The translations under genes were made by a program, and so were the position numbers. A stretch of DNA of 64,000 nucleotides, taken from positions 1 to 64,000 of the forward strand of contig NZ_AQQV01000002.1 in NCBI RefSeq assembly GCF_002088235.1, given 5' to 3'. Origin of the DNA: Oceanococcus atlanticus (lineage in GTDB: Bacteria > Pseudomonadota > Gammaproteobacteria > Nevskiales > Oceanococcaceae). Shown here piece by piece: positions 1 through 7,568 of the stretch. A model generated the notes under the pieces. That model was not told where the DNA came from. It saw only the letters and a program-made list of their open reading frames with translations, and did not search any database. Numbering within the stretch: position 1 is the stretch's first letter; every line of letters starts with the position of its first letter.

Positions 1-55
1 TTGCTGCCGCAAAGGCAGACGCCGCCTCAAACGCACCTCAACGTGGGCGTTAGAA
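1..55 (+). repeat. Integron attC site, 3' part (first of three)
   Basis: The first 55 bases match the second half of two further copies at 655-753 and 1312-1410, including the segment CCTCAACGTGGGCGTT. This is the 3' end of an attC site ending in a GTT-type core. The 5' half lies outside the window. The window therefore opens inside a cassette array that runs left to right. Confidence 0.8.
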
Positions 56-60
56 CTCAC

Positions 61-660
61 GTGAACCAAAGTGCCAACCGAACCCTCGAAAGCGAATTGG
101 TCGCGATCGCAGGCGCAACCCCTTGGCTGATGCAGGCGCTCACCGAAGCTCAGAAGCTCAACCTCAATAATTGGTGTATTGGTGCGGGAGCAGTCCGCTC
201 AGTCGTTTGGGACAAGTTGCACGGATTCACTCAGCCTACGCCAATCTCAGATATTGACCTTGTCTATTTTGATCCACAGCAGGCCGACCCGGCGGCAGAT
301 CAAGCGTTAGCTGCCAAACTTCCAGAAGTTCTTTCTGCTGCAACTTGGGAGGTCGTGAATCAGGCGTCCGTCCACACCTGGTACCCGCAAACATCAGGAA
401 AGCCCGTTACTCCATTCACCTCACTTGAAGAAGGTATCGGCTCATGGCCTGAGTACGCCACGGCTGTTGGAGTCACACTGAACAAGGATGGATCAATTGG
501 CGTTGTGGCGCCGCATGGGCTCCAAGATCTATTTGGTATGGTTGTGCGGCACAATCCCACTCGGGCCACAGCTGAAATGTACAGAGCAAGAATGAAGCAA
601 AAAGCCTTCTCCCAGAAGTGGCCGAAAGTAACCGTATGTGGGGAGAAAAGTGAGTTCTAA
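61..660 (+). CDS. Nucleotidyltransferase-family protein in an integron cassette
   Basis: This is the first cassette gene. After the GTG start the product carries a GAGAVRSVVWD segment followed by SDIDLVYFDP, the Gly-rich strand plus Asp-x-Asp metal-binding pattern of small nucleotidyltransferases (PF06042-type). The substrate is unknown. An open frame continues upstream to base 1, but that part is attC sequence, so I chose the GTG at 61 just after the attC core. As usual for cassette genes, there is little room for a ribosome binding site. The stop codon overlaps the start of the next attC. The family assignment is from motifs only. Confidence 0.72.
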   Translation: MNQSANRTLESELVAIAGATPWLMQALTEAQKLNLNNWCIGAGAVRSVVWDKLHGFTQPTPISDIDLVYFDPQQADPAADQALAAKLPEVLSAATWEVVNQASVHTWYPQTSGKPVTPFTSLEEGIGSWPEYATAVGVTLNKDGSIGVVAPHGLQDLFGMVVRHNPTRATAEMYRARMKQKAFSQKWPKVTVCGEKSEF

Positions 661-753
661 CAACACGTTGGAGGTGACGTTTGACCCGTCGCTGACCTTT
701 GCTGCCGCAAAGGCAGGCGCCGCCTCAAACGCACCTCAACGTGGGCGTTGGTG
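655..753 (+). repeat. Integron attC site 2
   Basis: This 99-base imperfect inverted repeat has outer arms CACGTTGGAGGT and ACCTCAACGTGG, a core AAC at the left and GTTGGTG at the right. It is nearly identical to the site at 1312-1410. It separates the nucleotidyltransferase cassette from the membrane-protein cassette. Confidence 0.88.
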
Positions 754-1278
754 CCACTCAGCGTGATCTCAGAACCGGAACGTCGAAACTTTCACCCGGC
801 GGTAAGATTTTTGATCGGCGGTGTTGCCTGCCTGTTTTGGTTCATTGCCGCGGGCAACGGAGCGGAAGCGATGGGGCGTGGTGCCATTGATCTCGGCAAG
901 CTGAATGTTGCTCTTGGCGCTTCGGTTTTTGCGTTTGCCGCAACAGTGATGGCTGCTTTTGGTAGAGCGCCATCGTGGTCACTCTGGTTTTTGCCTGAGG
1001 CAATTCGGAAACCGCAAGATTCTTATGGATATTCGTTCGGTGGCAATGCCCCACTTTTAGCTATTTTCGTCATCTTGCTTCTCGGTATTGGTCTTATTGC
1101 TACGGGGGCTATTGGCGTGCTAAGTGGAGAGGTTTGGTTCGTTGGTCGCGGAGACGGAATTTACTTAATTTCACGAGTTCTCCAGCCTTCTCTCTACTGG
1201 TTTTTGGAGGTGTTCTATCTCTTTGGTGGCACAATATCTGTTCTCTTTGGGTTCAGAGAGCTTTGGGGCGGTAGCTGA
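751..1278 (+). CDS. Membrane protein in an integron cassette, function unknown
   Basis: This is the second cassette gene, about 175 residues, starting with a GTG that lies within the last bases of the preceding attC. I see three or four hydrophobic segments (roughly residues 15-32, 47-65, 88-112 and 135-160 of the product) joined by short polar loops, and no enzymatic motif. It fits the many small orphan membrane proteins of sedentary chromosomal integron cassettes. No function can be assigned. The start is uncertain by a few codons. Confidence 0.6.
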   Translation: MPLSVISEPERRNFHPAVRFLIGGVACLFWFIAAGNGAEAMGRGAIDLGKLNVALGASVFAFAATVMAAFGRAPSWSLWFLPEAIRKPQDSYGYSFGGNAPLLAIFVILLLGIGLIATGAIGVLSGEVWFVGRGDGIYLISRVLQPSLYWFLEVFYLFGGTISVLFGFRELWGGS

Positions 1279-1311
1279 TATGCATCGATTTCAGCCTTGG
1301 GTGCAAATGGC

Positions 1312-1410
1312 ACCTAACAACACGTTGCAGGTGATATTTGACCCGCTGCCCACTTTTGCTGCCGCAAAAGCGGTCATCGCCTCAAACGCACCTGAACGTG
1401 GGCGTTGGGC
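1312..1410 (+). repeat. Integron attC site 3 (last recognisable one)
   Basis: This site starts with ACCTAAC, matching the RYYYAAC core, and ends with GTTGGGC, matching GTTRRRY. Internal arms CACGTTGCAGGT and CACCTGAACGTGG can pair. It is about the same length as the site at 655-753. I see no fourth attC to the right, so this seems to be the end of the array. Confidence 0.9.
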
Positions 1411-1462
1411 GGCAAGTCATAAGTATTCGCAAGTGCTGAAGCAACAAAGGTGAAACTGAAAC

Positions 1463-1852
1463 CTAAAAGGTGTCAGATTGACTGAAAACACATCTGTTTT
1501 CGGTGCAGATTGTGCTCGATGAACGCGGGGCACACGTTGGCATCGGACATGGGGAAACTTCACATTGGTCGAGGCGGCTTCTTAGATTGCTCGCAAGGTC
1601 GTGTAAATCTTGGAGATCGGAGCTATTTACGGGTACACCGCAACTGTAGAAGCACTGCAGCGATTCAGTGTAAATGGTGCAGTCAGAATCAGATGTGCAG
1701 TAATTTGCATCGTCGACCGCTGAATGCCATAGATCACGTGCTGTAGTTGTTTCGTGCTGAGACGTGCCGCAGTCACTGCTAGCACTCTCGCAGCCCTGGA
1801 GCACGTAGACAGCCAGGAACGCCCCAAGAAAAGCCAACTTTGGAGAGCTCAT
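1463..1852 (-). CDS. Cysteine-rich predicted lipoprotein, function unknown
   Basis: The product of about 130 residues begins with a short hydrophobic signal ending VLQGC, a plausible lipobox with Cys21 as the lipidated residue. The mature part is rich in cysteine (CTSDSDCTIY, CFYSCG, CPMPTC, CTENRC), so several disulfides are likely in an envelope-attached domain. I chose the ATG at 1850-1852 over the upstream TTG. The gene runs opposite to the cassettes and lies just beyond the last attC, so it may be the first chromosomal gene after the array or a reversed terminal cassette. No family recognised. Confidence 0.55.
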   Translation of the reverse strand: MSSPKLAFLGAFLAVYVLQGCESASSDCGTSQHETTTARDLWHSAVDDANYCTSDSDCTIYTESLQCFYSCGVPVNSSDLQDLHDLASNLRSRLDQCEVSPCPMPTCAPRSSSTICTENRCVFSQSDTF

Positions 1853-2182
1853 CAATTTTCTCGGTGGTTGAATTGAGTGCGAAGTCCCCAGCCGCTTGCA
1901 TGTTAACTGTTAAATGCCGAATAGTAGACACACGAGTTGACGGGTATATGACAAACTGGTCCAGCAAGATATTCGTAACGTCGGTATATTCGGCCTTTGT
2001 CTTTGAAACCTGTGGTTTCTGGCCTTCATGAAATCTGCCCAACTTGGTATCGGACGTTCGTTGCGATTTGGTGATCGACCGCAAAAGGCACGTCTGACGC
2101 CTTCATCTGGATACTTGAACGCCAGTTAACTGGAGGGAAGCCGACCAACAGAGCTCCTATTTCTGCCGGTCGGCGGTGCCGA
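1853..2182. other. Intergenic stretch with one hairpin
   Basis: This stretch of 330 bases holds no convincing gene; the short open frames have no recognisable motif. A 7-base perfect stem (GCCGACC at 2140-2146 with GGTCGGC at 2168-2174, loop of 21 bases) lies just past the 3' end of the recombinase gene and might end its transcription. It has no clear U-run. Confidence 0.4.
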
Positions 2183-2797
2183 TCAGATATCCATGTGCTC
2201 GGCTATTTCTAGGGCGTCATCGACCTCAATCCCAAGGTATCGCACAGTGCTTTCAAGCTTGGTATGGCCAAGCAGCAATTGAACAGCACGCAGGTTTTTG
2301 GTGCGCCGGTAAATCAGCGAGGCCTTGGTTCTGCGCATCGAATGCGTTCCGTAGTCAGCACCTTCGAGTCCAATCTCACTGACCCAGCCTTGAACCACTC
2401 GCGCGTATTGACGGGTGGTCAGATGCGGAGACGCATGGACACGGCTCGGGAACAGATAATCCGAACCACCAAGCTGTTTCTCATCGATCCATCGCTGAAC
2501 AGCCGCGCGGGTTTGTTCAGTGACCTCAAATTGCACCGGCTTTCCGGTCTTCTGTTGGACCACGGCCGCTCGGCGAACCAACTGACCGCCATGGATCAAA
2601 TCACTGACCCTCAGCTTGACCAGGTCGCAACCGCGAAGCTTTGAATCAATTGCCAGGTTGAACAGAGCCAGATCTCGTGCCGACTTCCTCAGTTGGAGTC
2701 GGACGCGAATCGCCCAGACCTCTTGCAGCTTCAAGGCCGTTTTTTGGCCGACAAGCTTGCCCTTATTCCAAGGGATGTGCGTTTGTGTTGTTTCCAT
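2183..2797 (-). CDS. Small tyrosine recombinase/integrase
   Basis: The product of about 204 residues is almost only the catalytic domain of a tyrosine recombinase. SKLRGCDL carries the first Arg, THSMRRTKAS the His-x-x-Arg box, LLLGHTKLESTVRYLG the second His and the nucleophilic Tyr. The N-terminal SAM-like core-binding domain is very short. It is not an integron integrase: the extra patch typical of IntI is not seen and it sits at the wrong end of the array. An in-frame upstream start adds 14 residues; I prefer the ATG at 2797, giving METTQTHIPW. Its recombination sites are not evident. Confidence 0.8.
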   Translation of the reverse strand: METTQTHIPWNKGKLVGQKTALKLQEVWAIRVRLQLRKSARDLALFNLAIDSKLRGCDLVKLRVSDLIHGGQLVRRAAVVQQKTGKPVQFEVTEQTRAAVQRWIDEKQLGGSDYLFPSRVHASPHLTTRQYARVVQGWVSEIGLEGADYGTHSMRRTKASLIYRRTKNLRAVQLLLGHTKLESTVRYLGIEVDDALEIAEHMDI

Positions 2798-2861
2798 CGA
2801 CTTCACTGGCAAGCCGTAAGTACGAGCCTCAAGCGTCACAAATTAAATCAGTGACCTACCC

Positions 2862-3023
2862 AAGTGTAGTGAGCCACATTTAATGGAACATTAGATCGAG
2901 TCACATCTTTCGCCAGGCAAGGCGCACCGACGAGTCATAGCCGTAGCTATGGTGAGGAAGTGCAACGCTGAATGGCGGAAAATGAGGCCGATATAAGTTC
3001 CGGACAGTGTGACTCACTACACT
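2862..3023. repeat. MITE-like element with terminal inverted repeats
   Basis: Left end AGTGTAGTGAGCCACATT (2862-2879) and right end AGTGTGACTCACTACACT (3006-3023) are inverted repeats matching at 16 of 18 positions. The 162-base element has no coding capacity and contains a smaller internal dyad around CATAGCCGTAGCTATG (2936-2951). It lies between the recombinase and the monooxygenase operon, at the left edge of the AT-rich block. Confidence 0.6.
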
Positions 3024-3101
3024 AGCGACAAGAACCCATTCGGATTAACGGCTGGATTTCAATGAGCCATGCCGAATGTGATGTCCATCTTGAGGCATCA
3101 G

Positions 3102-3686
3102 CTATTCTTTAGGCGAGGTGACGACCGAGCGACCTGTCACAATATAGACAAGCAGGGAAACACCGAACGCCAAGATAAAGCCTATGATATAGCCCGTGTA
3201 GTTTGGCACTCCGACCTGAAATGGAAATACAGATCGGTGAACGGTTTCACCGTCTTGAGCGGTGAGCATGCCGATGTACCAGCCCGGCTCAATGAAGGAA
3301 TGCGTAAACGTCAGAGTACCTCGTGGATATTTCGCGGAAGGCAAATTCACGAGCGTGTTTTTTTCTATTTCCGCCGCGTCACCAAGATCTTCGTAGGTGC
3401 CATCTTTTCCAACACCATTGACATCTCTAAGCACACGAAACTCGACATTCATGCCCCGAAGCCGACGCTCAATGAAATCGATAACAATGATCGCTTTTCC
3501 AAGTTCCGGAATATCTTCACAGAACTCCTGAGTCGCTCGCTCCTCGGGCTGATAACCGGTGAAGTGTGCTCGCATACCAGAAATATTGATGACACAGGTG
3601 TCATCTTCCATCGACACACCGCCGTGCCCTAAGGCAGCGGTCGAAAAAATCACTGACAATAGCACCGTTACCTGGCGAAGCATCAA
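3102..3686 (-). CDS. Periplasmic, membrane-anchored protein of the monooxygenase operon, unknown function
   Basis: The product of 194 residues has a signal peptide (about residues 1-20, ending at ALG-HGG), a periplasmic domain with two cysteines (in EDDTCVINISG and QEFCEDIPE, probably a disulfide), and one transmembrane helix near residues 165-185 with a short cytoplasmic tail. Its start overlaps the end of pmoB by four bases, so the two are probably co-translated. The layout resembles PmoD, which also has a periplasmic domain and C-terminal helix, but I see no CuA-type cysteine motif. The pattern HFTGYQPE...FCEDIPE recalls an uncharacterised proteobacterial family. A role in assembly or stability of the monooxygenase is a guess from position. 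Confidence 0.6.
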   Translation of the reverse strand: MMLRQVTVLLSVIFSTAALGHGGVSMEDDTCVINISGMRAHFTGYQPEERATQEFCEDIPELGKAIIVIDFIERRLRGMNVEFRVLRDVNGVGKDGTYEDLGDAAEIEKNTLVNLPSAKYPRGTLTFTHSFIEPGWYIGMLTAQDGETVHRSVFPFQVGVPNYTGYIIGFILAFGVSLLVYIVTGRSVVTSPKE

Positions 3687-4915
3687 CCGAACACCGGAAT
3701 CATCGGCCCACCAAATTCAACCAAGTAGCGCTGGCCATTCTCATCGAAGAAGTGCAACAAACCTGCCACTACGGCATCCGGAGAAGCGATCATGGTCGTC
3801 ATGCGTTCGGTTTCCCAAAGGGCGTCATCCGCAAAAATGGTCACGCGTTTGGTTTCTCCTGGATGAATGGCCCCACCCTCCACGCGGAGAGCATCAGATG
3901 CCACTAGATCATGACTGTCGCGGGGCTGAACATCGAGAATCTTCGGATTAATAAAGCGCAGATTACCTGCCGCAAATTCACCAATGCGAATGGGGCTATC
4001 ACCCTCATTGGTAATATCAAATTCCACCATAAAGCTTCTTCCGGGAATCCGATATCTCGCCTGCTTCACTGTTAACTGAATGGGTGGTGCATATAAACCT
4101 ACGTTAGGGCTGTCGACCTTGCCGGTTTGTAGCGGTGTCGTTATTGGCCACGTTTCCTGAGTATACATGTATCCACCAACGATCAAACTGAGCGTCAGAA
4201 CCAGGAAGACTCCCCCTGCCCGCCGATCTGATTTTGTGAGAATTTGATCGGCATTTGCGGGCCCCAGCTCAGTGACATCCCGGAAGCGAGGAATAATGAT
4301 GGGGCATTTGGTTAACCAATATACGAACCAACTCAGCCCCACTGCAAACCATAATATGGACCAAAATTTAACATTAGCCATACCGTAAGATTCAAGATCG
4401 ATGGTGTCACCCAACAATGTCTCAGCATTGTTTGAGAAAGGCACTCCTCCATCGACCACTTCAACCCAAAGCCCCGGGCCGATTATCGGCCCCGTTCCTT
4501 TGATATTAATCACTGGGTGCACGTGATAGCGACCCGATTTTCGTGCCTTCAGCTGAATCTTATAGTCGTAAAGATGCCCCGGCTTAAAGGACGTGGAGCG
4601 AATCATTGGCTCATCATTCACGCGAGAATCGAGGCGCACAAAACTTGGCCCAGGCACGCCAATATTGAGAAATGCAGTACCCTCAATTGAATCCACATGA
4701 TGTGGCCAAAACTTGGAGGGCATGAATTTGCCGGTAACGATCAATTCATCGTTGATTTCAAGTTTCGTGGTTGAGACATTCAAATCCACCCAATGCACTG
4801 TACGCATTCTCAGCTGGGGCATTTGAGCCCTCTCACCGTGTGCAAGCGCAAGTTCAGGAACAGCAGTGGCAAAGAGTGCAAACAAACAGGCACCAATCCG
4901 TTTGTAATTTATCAT
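3683..4915 (-). CDS. pmoB: Copper membrane monooxygenase subunit B (PmoB/AmoB family)
   Basis: This is the periplasmic copper subunit of a particulate methane/ammonia/hydrocarbon monooxygenase. The 410-residue product has a signal peptide cleaved before His26 (HGERAQ). The mature N-terminal His, His41 in RMRTVHW and His131/His133 in YHVHP match the family ligands known in Methylococcus capsulatus as His33, His48, His137 and His139. Two transmembrane helices (about 185-205 and 235-255) separate two cupredoxin-like domains. It follows pmoA by 9 bases and overlaps the downstream 194-codon gene. Sequence alone does not tell methane, ammonia or longer alkanes and alkenes apart; the surrounding beta-oxidation genes favour a hydrocarbon. 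Confidence 0.92.
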   Translation of the reverse strand: MINYKRIGACLFALFATAVPELALAHGERAQMPQLRMRTVHWVDLNVSTTKLEINDELIVTGKFMPSKFWPHHVDSIEGTAFLNIGVPGPSFVRLDSRVNDEPMIRSTSFKPGHLYDYKIQLKARKSGRYHVHPVINIKGTGPIIGPGLWVEVVDGGVPFSNNAETLLGDTIDLESYGMANVKFWSILWFAVGLSWFVYWLTKCPIIIPRFRDVTELGPANADQILTKSDRRAGGVFLVLTLSLIVGGYMYTQETWPITTPLQTGKVDSPNVGLYAPPIQLTVKQARYRIPGRSFMVEFDITNEGDSPIRIGEFAAGNLRFINPKILDVQPRDSHDLVASDALRVEGGAIHPGETKRVTIFADDALWETERMTTMIASPDAVVAGLLHFFDENGQRYLVEFGGPMIPVFG

Positions 4916-4924
4916 AACTTATTC

Positions 4925-5701
4925 CTACACAATTTTACGGATCCAAATCGCCTTAGCACCTAAATATCCAACCCAAACCCAGAGCCAATAATTCAGAATA
5001 TTAAGAAACCCGGCAAAAACTGCAGTCAACGGGGTAACCGCTTCACCAAATGTACGCAAGGTCGCTTCTTCAATAATCCGAACATACTCCGGTATGGCGG
5101 TACGAATATATTCATAACCCATTAAATCGGCCACAGTTAGCATGGTTCCATGCAATTCAACAGGAACTTGAAATGGCGCGAGTAGGGGCCAGTTCAATGG
5201 GTAAATCAACAAGCCAAATGCGAACCCGCCAAACAGACCGGTCCAAAAGAAACTTCTAGTCAGGAGTAGCAGACAATCCAGCAATAAACCCAAGCCAATG
5301 TATGTCGAAGGCCATACAAAGTTCATCGGAAAATCTGCAAACAGATGAAAATTCAGATATCGGCTGACCCAGGCAGCAGCGGTCAGACATAAGATAGTGA
5401 GTGTTCCGCCCAAAGGTAGTCGCAATCTATCCCAAAGAAGATACCCAAAAACACCGGGTAAAACGGTTAAGGCGAGTGGTGTAACCAATGGCCACCAGCG
5501 ACGATCACGCCAATCAACCCAATAGTCCCAATCTCCCACTAATAATGCGAAATGAAAGCTGAATATTCCGGCAAATAACAAAACTACAAGAGGGATTGCC
5601 AGTAAATCAACTTGTATAAAGAGCTTGCGCTGCTCACTCTCGGATGTCATTCCAGACCGAAGAGACTCCGAATTTGCTGTATCAATCATAGATGTAGACA
5701 T
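4925..5701 (-). CDS. pmoA: Copper membrane monooxygenase subunit A (PmoA/AmoA family)
   Basis: The 258-residue integral membrane subunit carries the diagnostic GDWDYWVDWRDRRWWPLVTP block near residues 56-75, then YPLNWPLLAPF, ELHGTMLTVADLMGYEYIRT and PEYVRIIEEATLRTFG, in the order typical of the family. About seven transmembrane segments are visible. It lies between pmoC and pmoB. The 126-base gap to pmoC holds a hairpin that could affect transcript processing. The residues differ from the methanotroph and nitrifier consensus at several conserved places (for instance the C-terminal GYLGAKAIWIRKIV), so it is probably from a divergent hydrocarbon-monooxygenase clade. Confidence 0.92.
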   Translation of the reverse strand: MSTSMIDTANSESLRSGMTSESEQRKLFIQVDLLAIPLVVLLFAGIFSFHFALLVGDWDYWVDWRDRRWWPLVTPLALTVLPGVFGYLLWDRLRLPLGGTLTILCLTAAAWVSRYLNFHLFADFPMNFVWPSTYIGLGLLLDCLLLLTRSFFWTGLFGGFAFGLLIYPLNWPLLAPFQVPVELHGTMLTVADLMGYEYIRTAIPEYVRIIEEATLRTFGEAVTPLTAVFAGFLNILNYWLWVWVGYLGAKAIWIRKIV

Positions 5702-5763
5702 CCTTCAGGCAACAACAGCCGCCCACAAGGGACAGAATGAAAATTGGCCGTGTCAAATAAAAA

Positions 5764-5795
5764 GGAAGGGTTCACCAGGACTTCATGAACCCTCC
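5764..5795 (-). promoter_or_regulatory. Hairpin between pmoC and pmoA
   Basis: An 8-base perfect stem AGGGTTCA (5767-5774) / TGAACCCT (5786-5793) with an 11-base loop lies in the 126-base pmoC-pmoA spacer. There is no U-run on the transcript side. It looks more like an RNA processing or stability element that sets a different level of pmoC and pmoAB than like a full terminator. Confidence 0.45.
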
Positions 5796-5827
5796 ATTTG
5801 GGGAGACAAATACAATTACAATCCTGA

Positions 5828-6589
5828 TCAGTGGCTCATGCTTGCTGGCTTTCCAGGATTTTGCCCAATCACCCGGCTTAACTCGGTCATCCTGCGAAGG
5901 ATTTGGACCAGCAGACCGCCCGCAGCAAATGCTGACCATCCAAGAAGGACAAACCCCCAATGAATTGGCGCCGCAAAAAGTTCTTCGGCATAAAAAAAGG
6001 TGTGGCCCCATTCATTAAGGCCTAGATTAGGCATGATCATTATTGGACCGGCCACAACAATGGCAAATGACACCGAAAGCCTATTTGCAAATTCCGGCAA
6101 ACGCGTCCGTGCATACAGAAATGATGTCATCGCACTAATGATGAAGCACGGTATTCCAAAATAGAAAAGTGTGATGTGTGTGGGAGTAAAATCGGTGTCC
6201 CTGACGGTCACTTGATGCCATGCTGCATCTGCCTCTGTGAACGGCGATGCCACGAGGTAAGCAATCAATCCGAACATTAGAATCATGCTAAGCAGTACCA
6301 GGTAACGCCTCAGTTCTTCGGCGGGTGCCAGTTCATCAAGATTGCGGTCTCGCGTCCAAATCAACCAAGCCGCAATCCCGCAACCAATCGCTGTCAATAC
6401 GGGTAGCTGAACGTACAACAGTGTCATCCAGTATTTTTGAAATTCTGGCGAAAAGTAGTCCAAGCCTACGGTAAATGCAGTTGCATGCTGGTATACGCGA
6501 TACAGCAAGAAGACAACTCCAACCCCAACTGCTGCAGTAACAAATTTTGCCCAAGGTGCTTCAGGCGCAATATAACTGTGATTTGACAT
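5828..6589 (-). CDS. pmoC: Copper membrane monooxygenase subunit C (PmoC/AmoC family)
   Basis: The 253-residue membrane subunit is encoded first in the operon. The metal site in the membrane is complete: Asp121, His125 and His138 in DAAWHQVTVRDTDFTPTH show the Asp-x3-His-x12-His spacing of the CuC/CuD ligands known as Asp156, His160 and His173 in the methanotroph enzyme. About six transmembrane helices are visible, with the conserved PNLGLNEWGHTFFYAEELF and APIHWGF segments near the C-terminus. A strong promoter and a dyad lie directly upstream. Order C-A-B is the classical one. Confidence 0.92.
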   Translation of the reverse strand: MSNHSYIAPEAPWAKFVTAAVGVGVVFLLYRVYQHATAFTVGLDYFSPEFQKYWMTLLYVQLPVLTAIGCGIAAWLIWTRDRNLDELAPAEELRRYLVLLSMILMFGLIAYLVASPFTEADAAWHQVTVRDTDFTPTHITLFYFGIPCFIISAMTSFLYARTRLPEFANRLSVSFAIVVAGPIMIMPNLGLNEWGHTFFYAEELFAAPIHWGFVLLGWSAFAAGGLLVQILRRMTELSRVIGQNPGKPASMSH

Positions 6590-6642
6590 GTCGCTGTCTC
6601 CTTAAAAGACTAACTGTTACCCACTTCACTGCAGGTGTTTCG

Positions 6643-6671
6643 ATTCTAGGTTCACTTCCACAGATTGTCAA
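6643..6671 (-). promoter_or_regulatory. Predicted sigma-70 promoter of the pmoCAB operon
   Basis: Read on the minus strand, TTGACA (6671-6666) and TAGAAT (6648-6643) are 17 bases apart, a near-consensus promoter. It lies 54 bases upstream of the pmoC ATG. It is the best-looking promoter in the window. Confidence 0.7.
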
Positions 6672-6704
6672 TAGTGCCTATCTTCACTATGCATTGATAG
6701 TGAA
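6671..6704 (-). promoter_or_regulatory. Operator-like dyads upstream of pmoC
   Basis: A perfect dyad TTCACTAT (6683-6690), spacer of 6, ATAGTGAA (6697-6704) is centred about 58 bases upstream of the predicted start of transcription, where activators commonly bind. A shorter dyad ATAG-TGC-CTAT (6671-6681) lies beside it and resembles the ATAG-N5-CTAT motif at other promoters of this block. The MerR gene just upstream is the obvious candidate partner, by position only. Confidence 0.55.
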
Positions 6705-6801
6705 ATACAAGTGACGTTTGGCGTCATTCGAACGGGTAAAAACACGATTCGAAATTGATCATAACCAGCCACAATCCGTTTAGTTAACGGTTTATAGCAT
6801 C

Positions 6802-7539
6802 CTACCCTGGATTTGATTGAGAACTTTCAAGAAAACTCTCAATATAGGCTTTCAATTTCCGTTGATGAACAATGCAAAAAATTGTATTAATCGCTGGAAC
6901 GACGACATCCACCAATGCAGTTGTCTCAGCAGGCGGCAGGTCATGGATACGTTTACGCAGAATTTTTATTTCCTTCTCCACACACCTGTCCGCAAGTTCA
7001 TAGATAAAGAGCAAATCCTTTGGACTGAAGCCCCGTTCCTCCGATATGCCTGCGTCACGCATCTTTATCCATAAACGAGTAATCTCGACATCCGATACTG
7101 TGGCAACTCCGCTTTTTGCCAAAAACAGGTGATCACGCAACTCTTTCTGCTCACGCGTAGAGAGTCCCATTTCCTCTGCTAGATCTCCCGGACTGGCACC
7201 CACACTAAGATCATCATGATCCTGGCCTAAGCGAGCCCTAATCCCGGACAGGATTTCTAGCTGTGGTTCTGAAAAATCGAAATCTCCGGAGCCTTGTAGA
7301 AGGCTTTTAATCGCTTTGAGCGGTAAAAAACGCTCATGCTGGAGCTTTTTAATCAGCGCAAGTGTTTCCAGATGTTGCTCCGAATACCAACCAAGATTCT
7401 TCGATGTCTTAACTGGCGGCGGTAACAACCCTTCCTTCAAATAAAAGTGGATCGCCTGCCGGCTGAATCCCGATCTGGAAATAATTTCACTTATTCTATA
7501 AGGGTGACCGTCTGGCCCCTTAACCTTCGTTCTGCTCAT
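6802..7539 (-). CDS. MerR-family transcriptional regulator
   Basis: The product of about 245 residues starts with a winged helix-turn-helix of the MerR type: YRISEIISRSGFSRQAIHFYLKE, then the LGWYSEQHLETLALIKKLQ wing and recognition region. A C-terminal domain of about 150 mostly helical residues has no recognised ligand motif and no metal-binding cysteine set, so a metal sensor is unlikely. It is the last gene of the DUF1329-DUF1302-BNR operon and lies 212 bases upstream of pmoC in the same direction. It is the best candidate for control of the block. A start 8 codons earlier (7563) is possible. Confidence 0.8.
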   Translation of the reverse strand: MSRTKVKGPDGHPYRISEIISRSGFSRQAIHFYLKEGLLPPPVKTSKNLGWYSEQHLETLALIKKLQHERFLPLKAIKSLLQGSGDFDFSEPQLEILSGIRARLGQDHDDLSVGASPGDLAEEMGLSTREQKELRDHLFLAKSGVATVSDVEITRLWIKMRDAGISEERGFSPKDLLFIYELADRCVEKEIKILRKRIHDLPPAETTALVDVVVPAINTIFCIVHQRKLKAYIESFLESSQSNPG

Positions 7540-7568
7540 GCCACGATTGTAACACCTAGTCATAGCCC

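Noticed and set aside
2183-2797. Tyrosine recombinase as the integron integrase
   Set aside because: It lacks the extra IntI-specific patch and lies downstream of the array's last attC in a position not expected for intI; cassettes read away from an integrase to the left.
3102-6589. The copper operon as ammonia monooxygenase of a nitrifier
   Set aside because: No hydroxylamine oxidoreductase or cytochrome genes are in the window and the neighbours are beta-oxidation enzymes; sequence differs from AmoA consensus.
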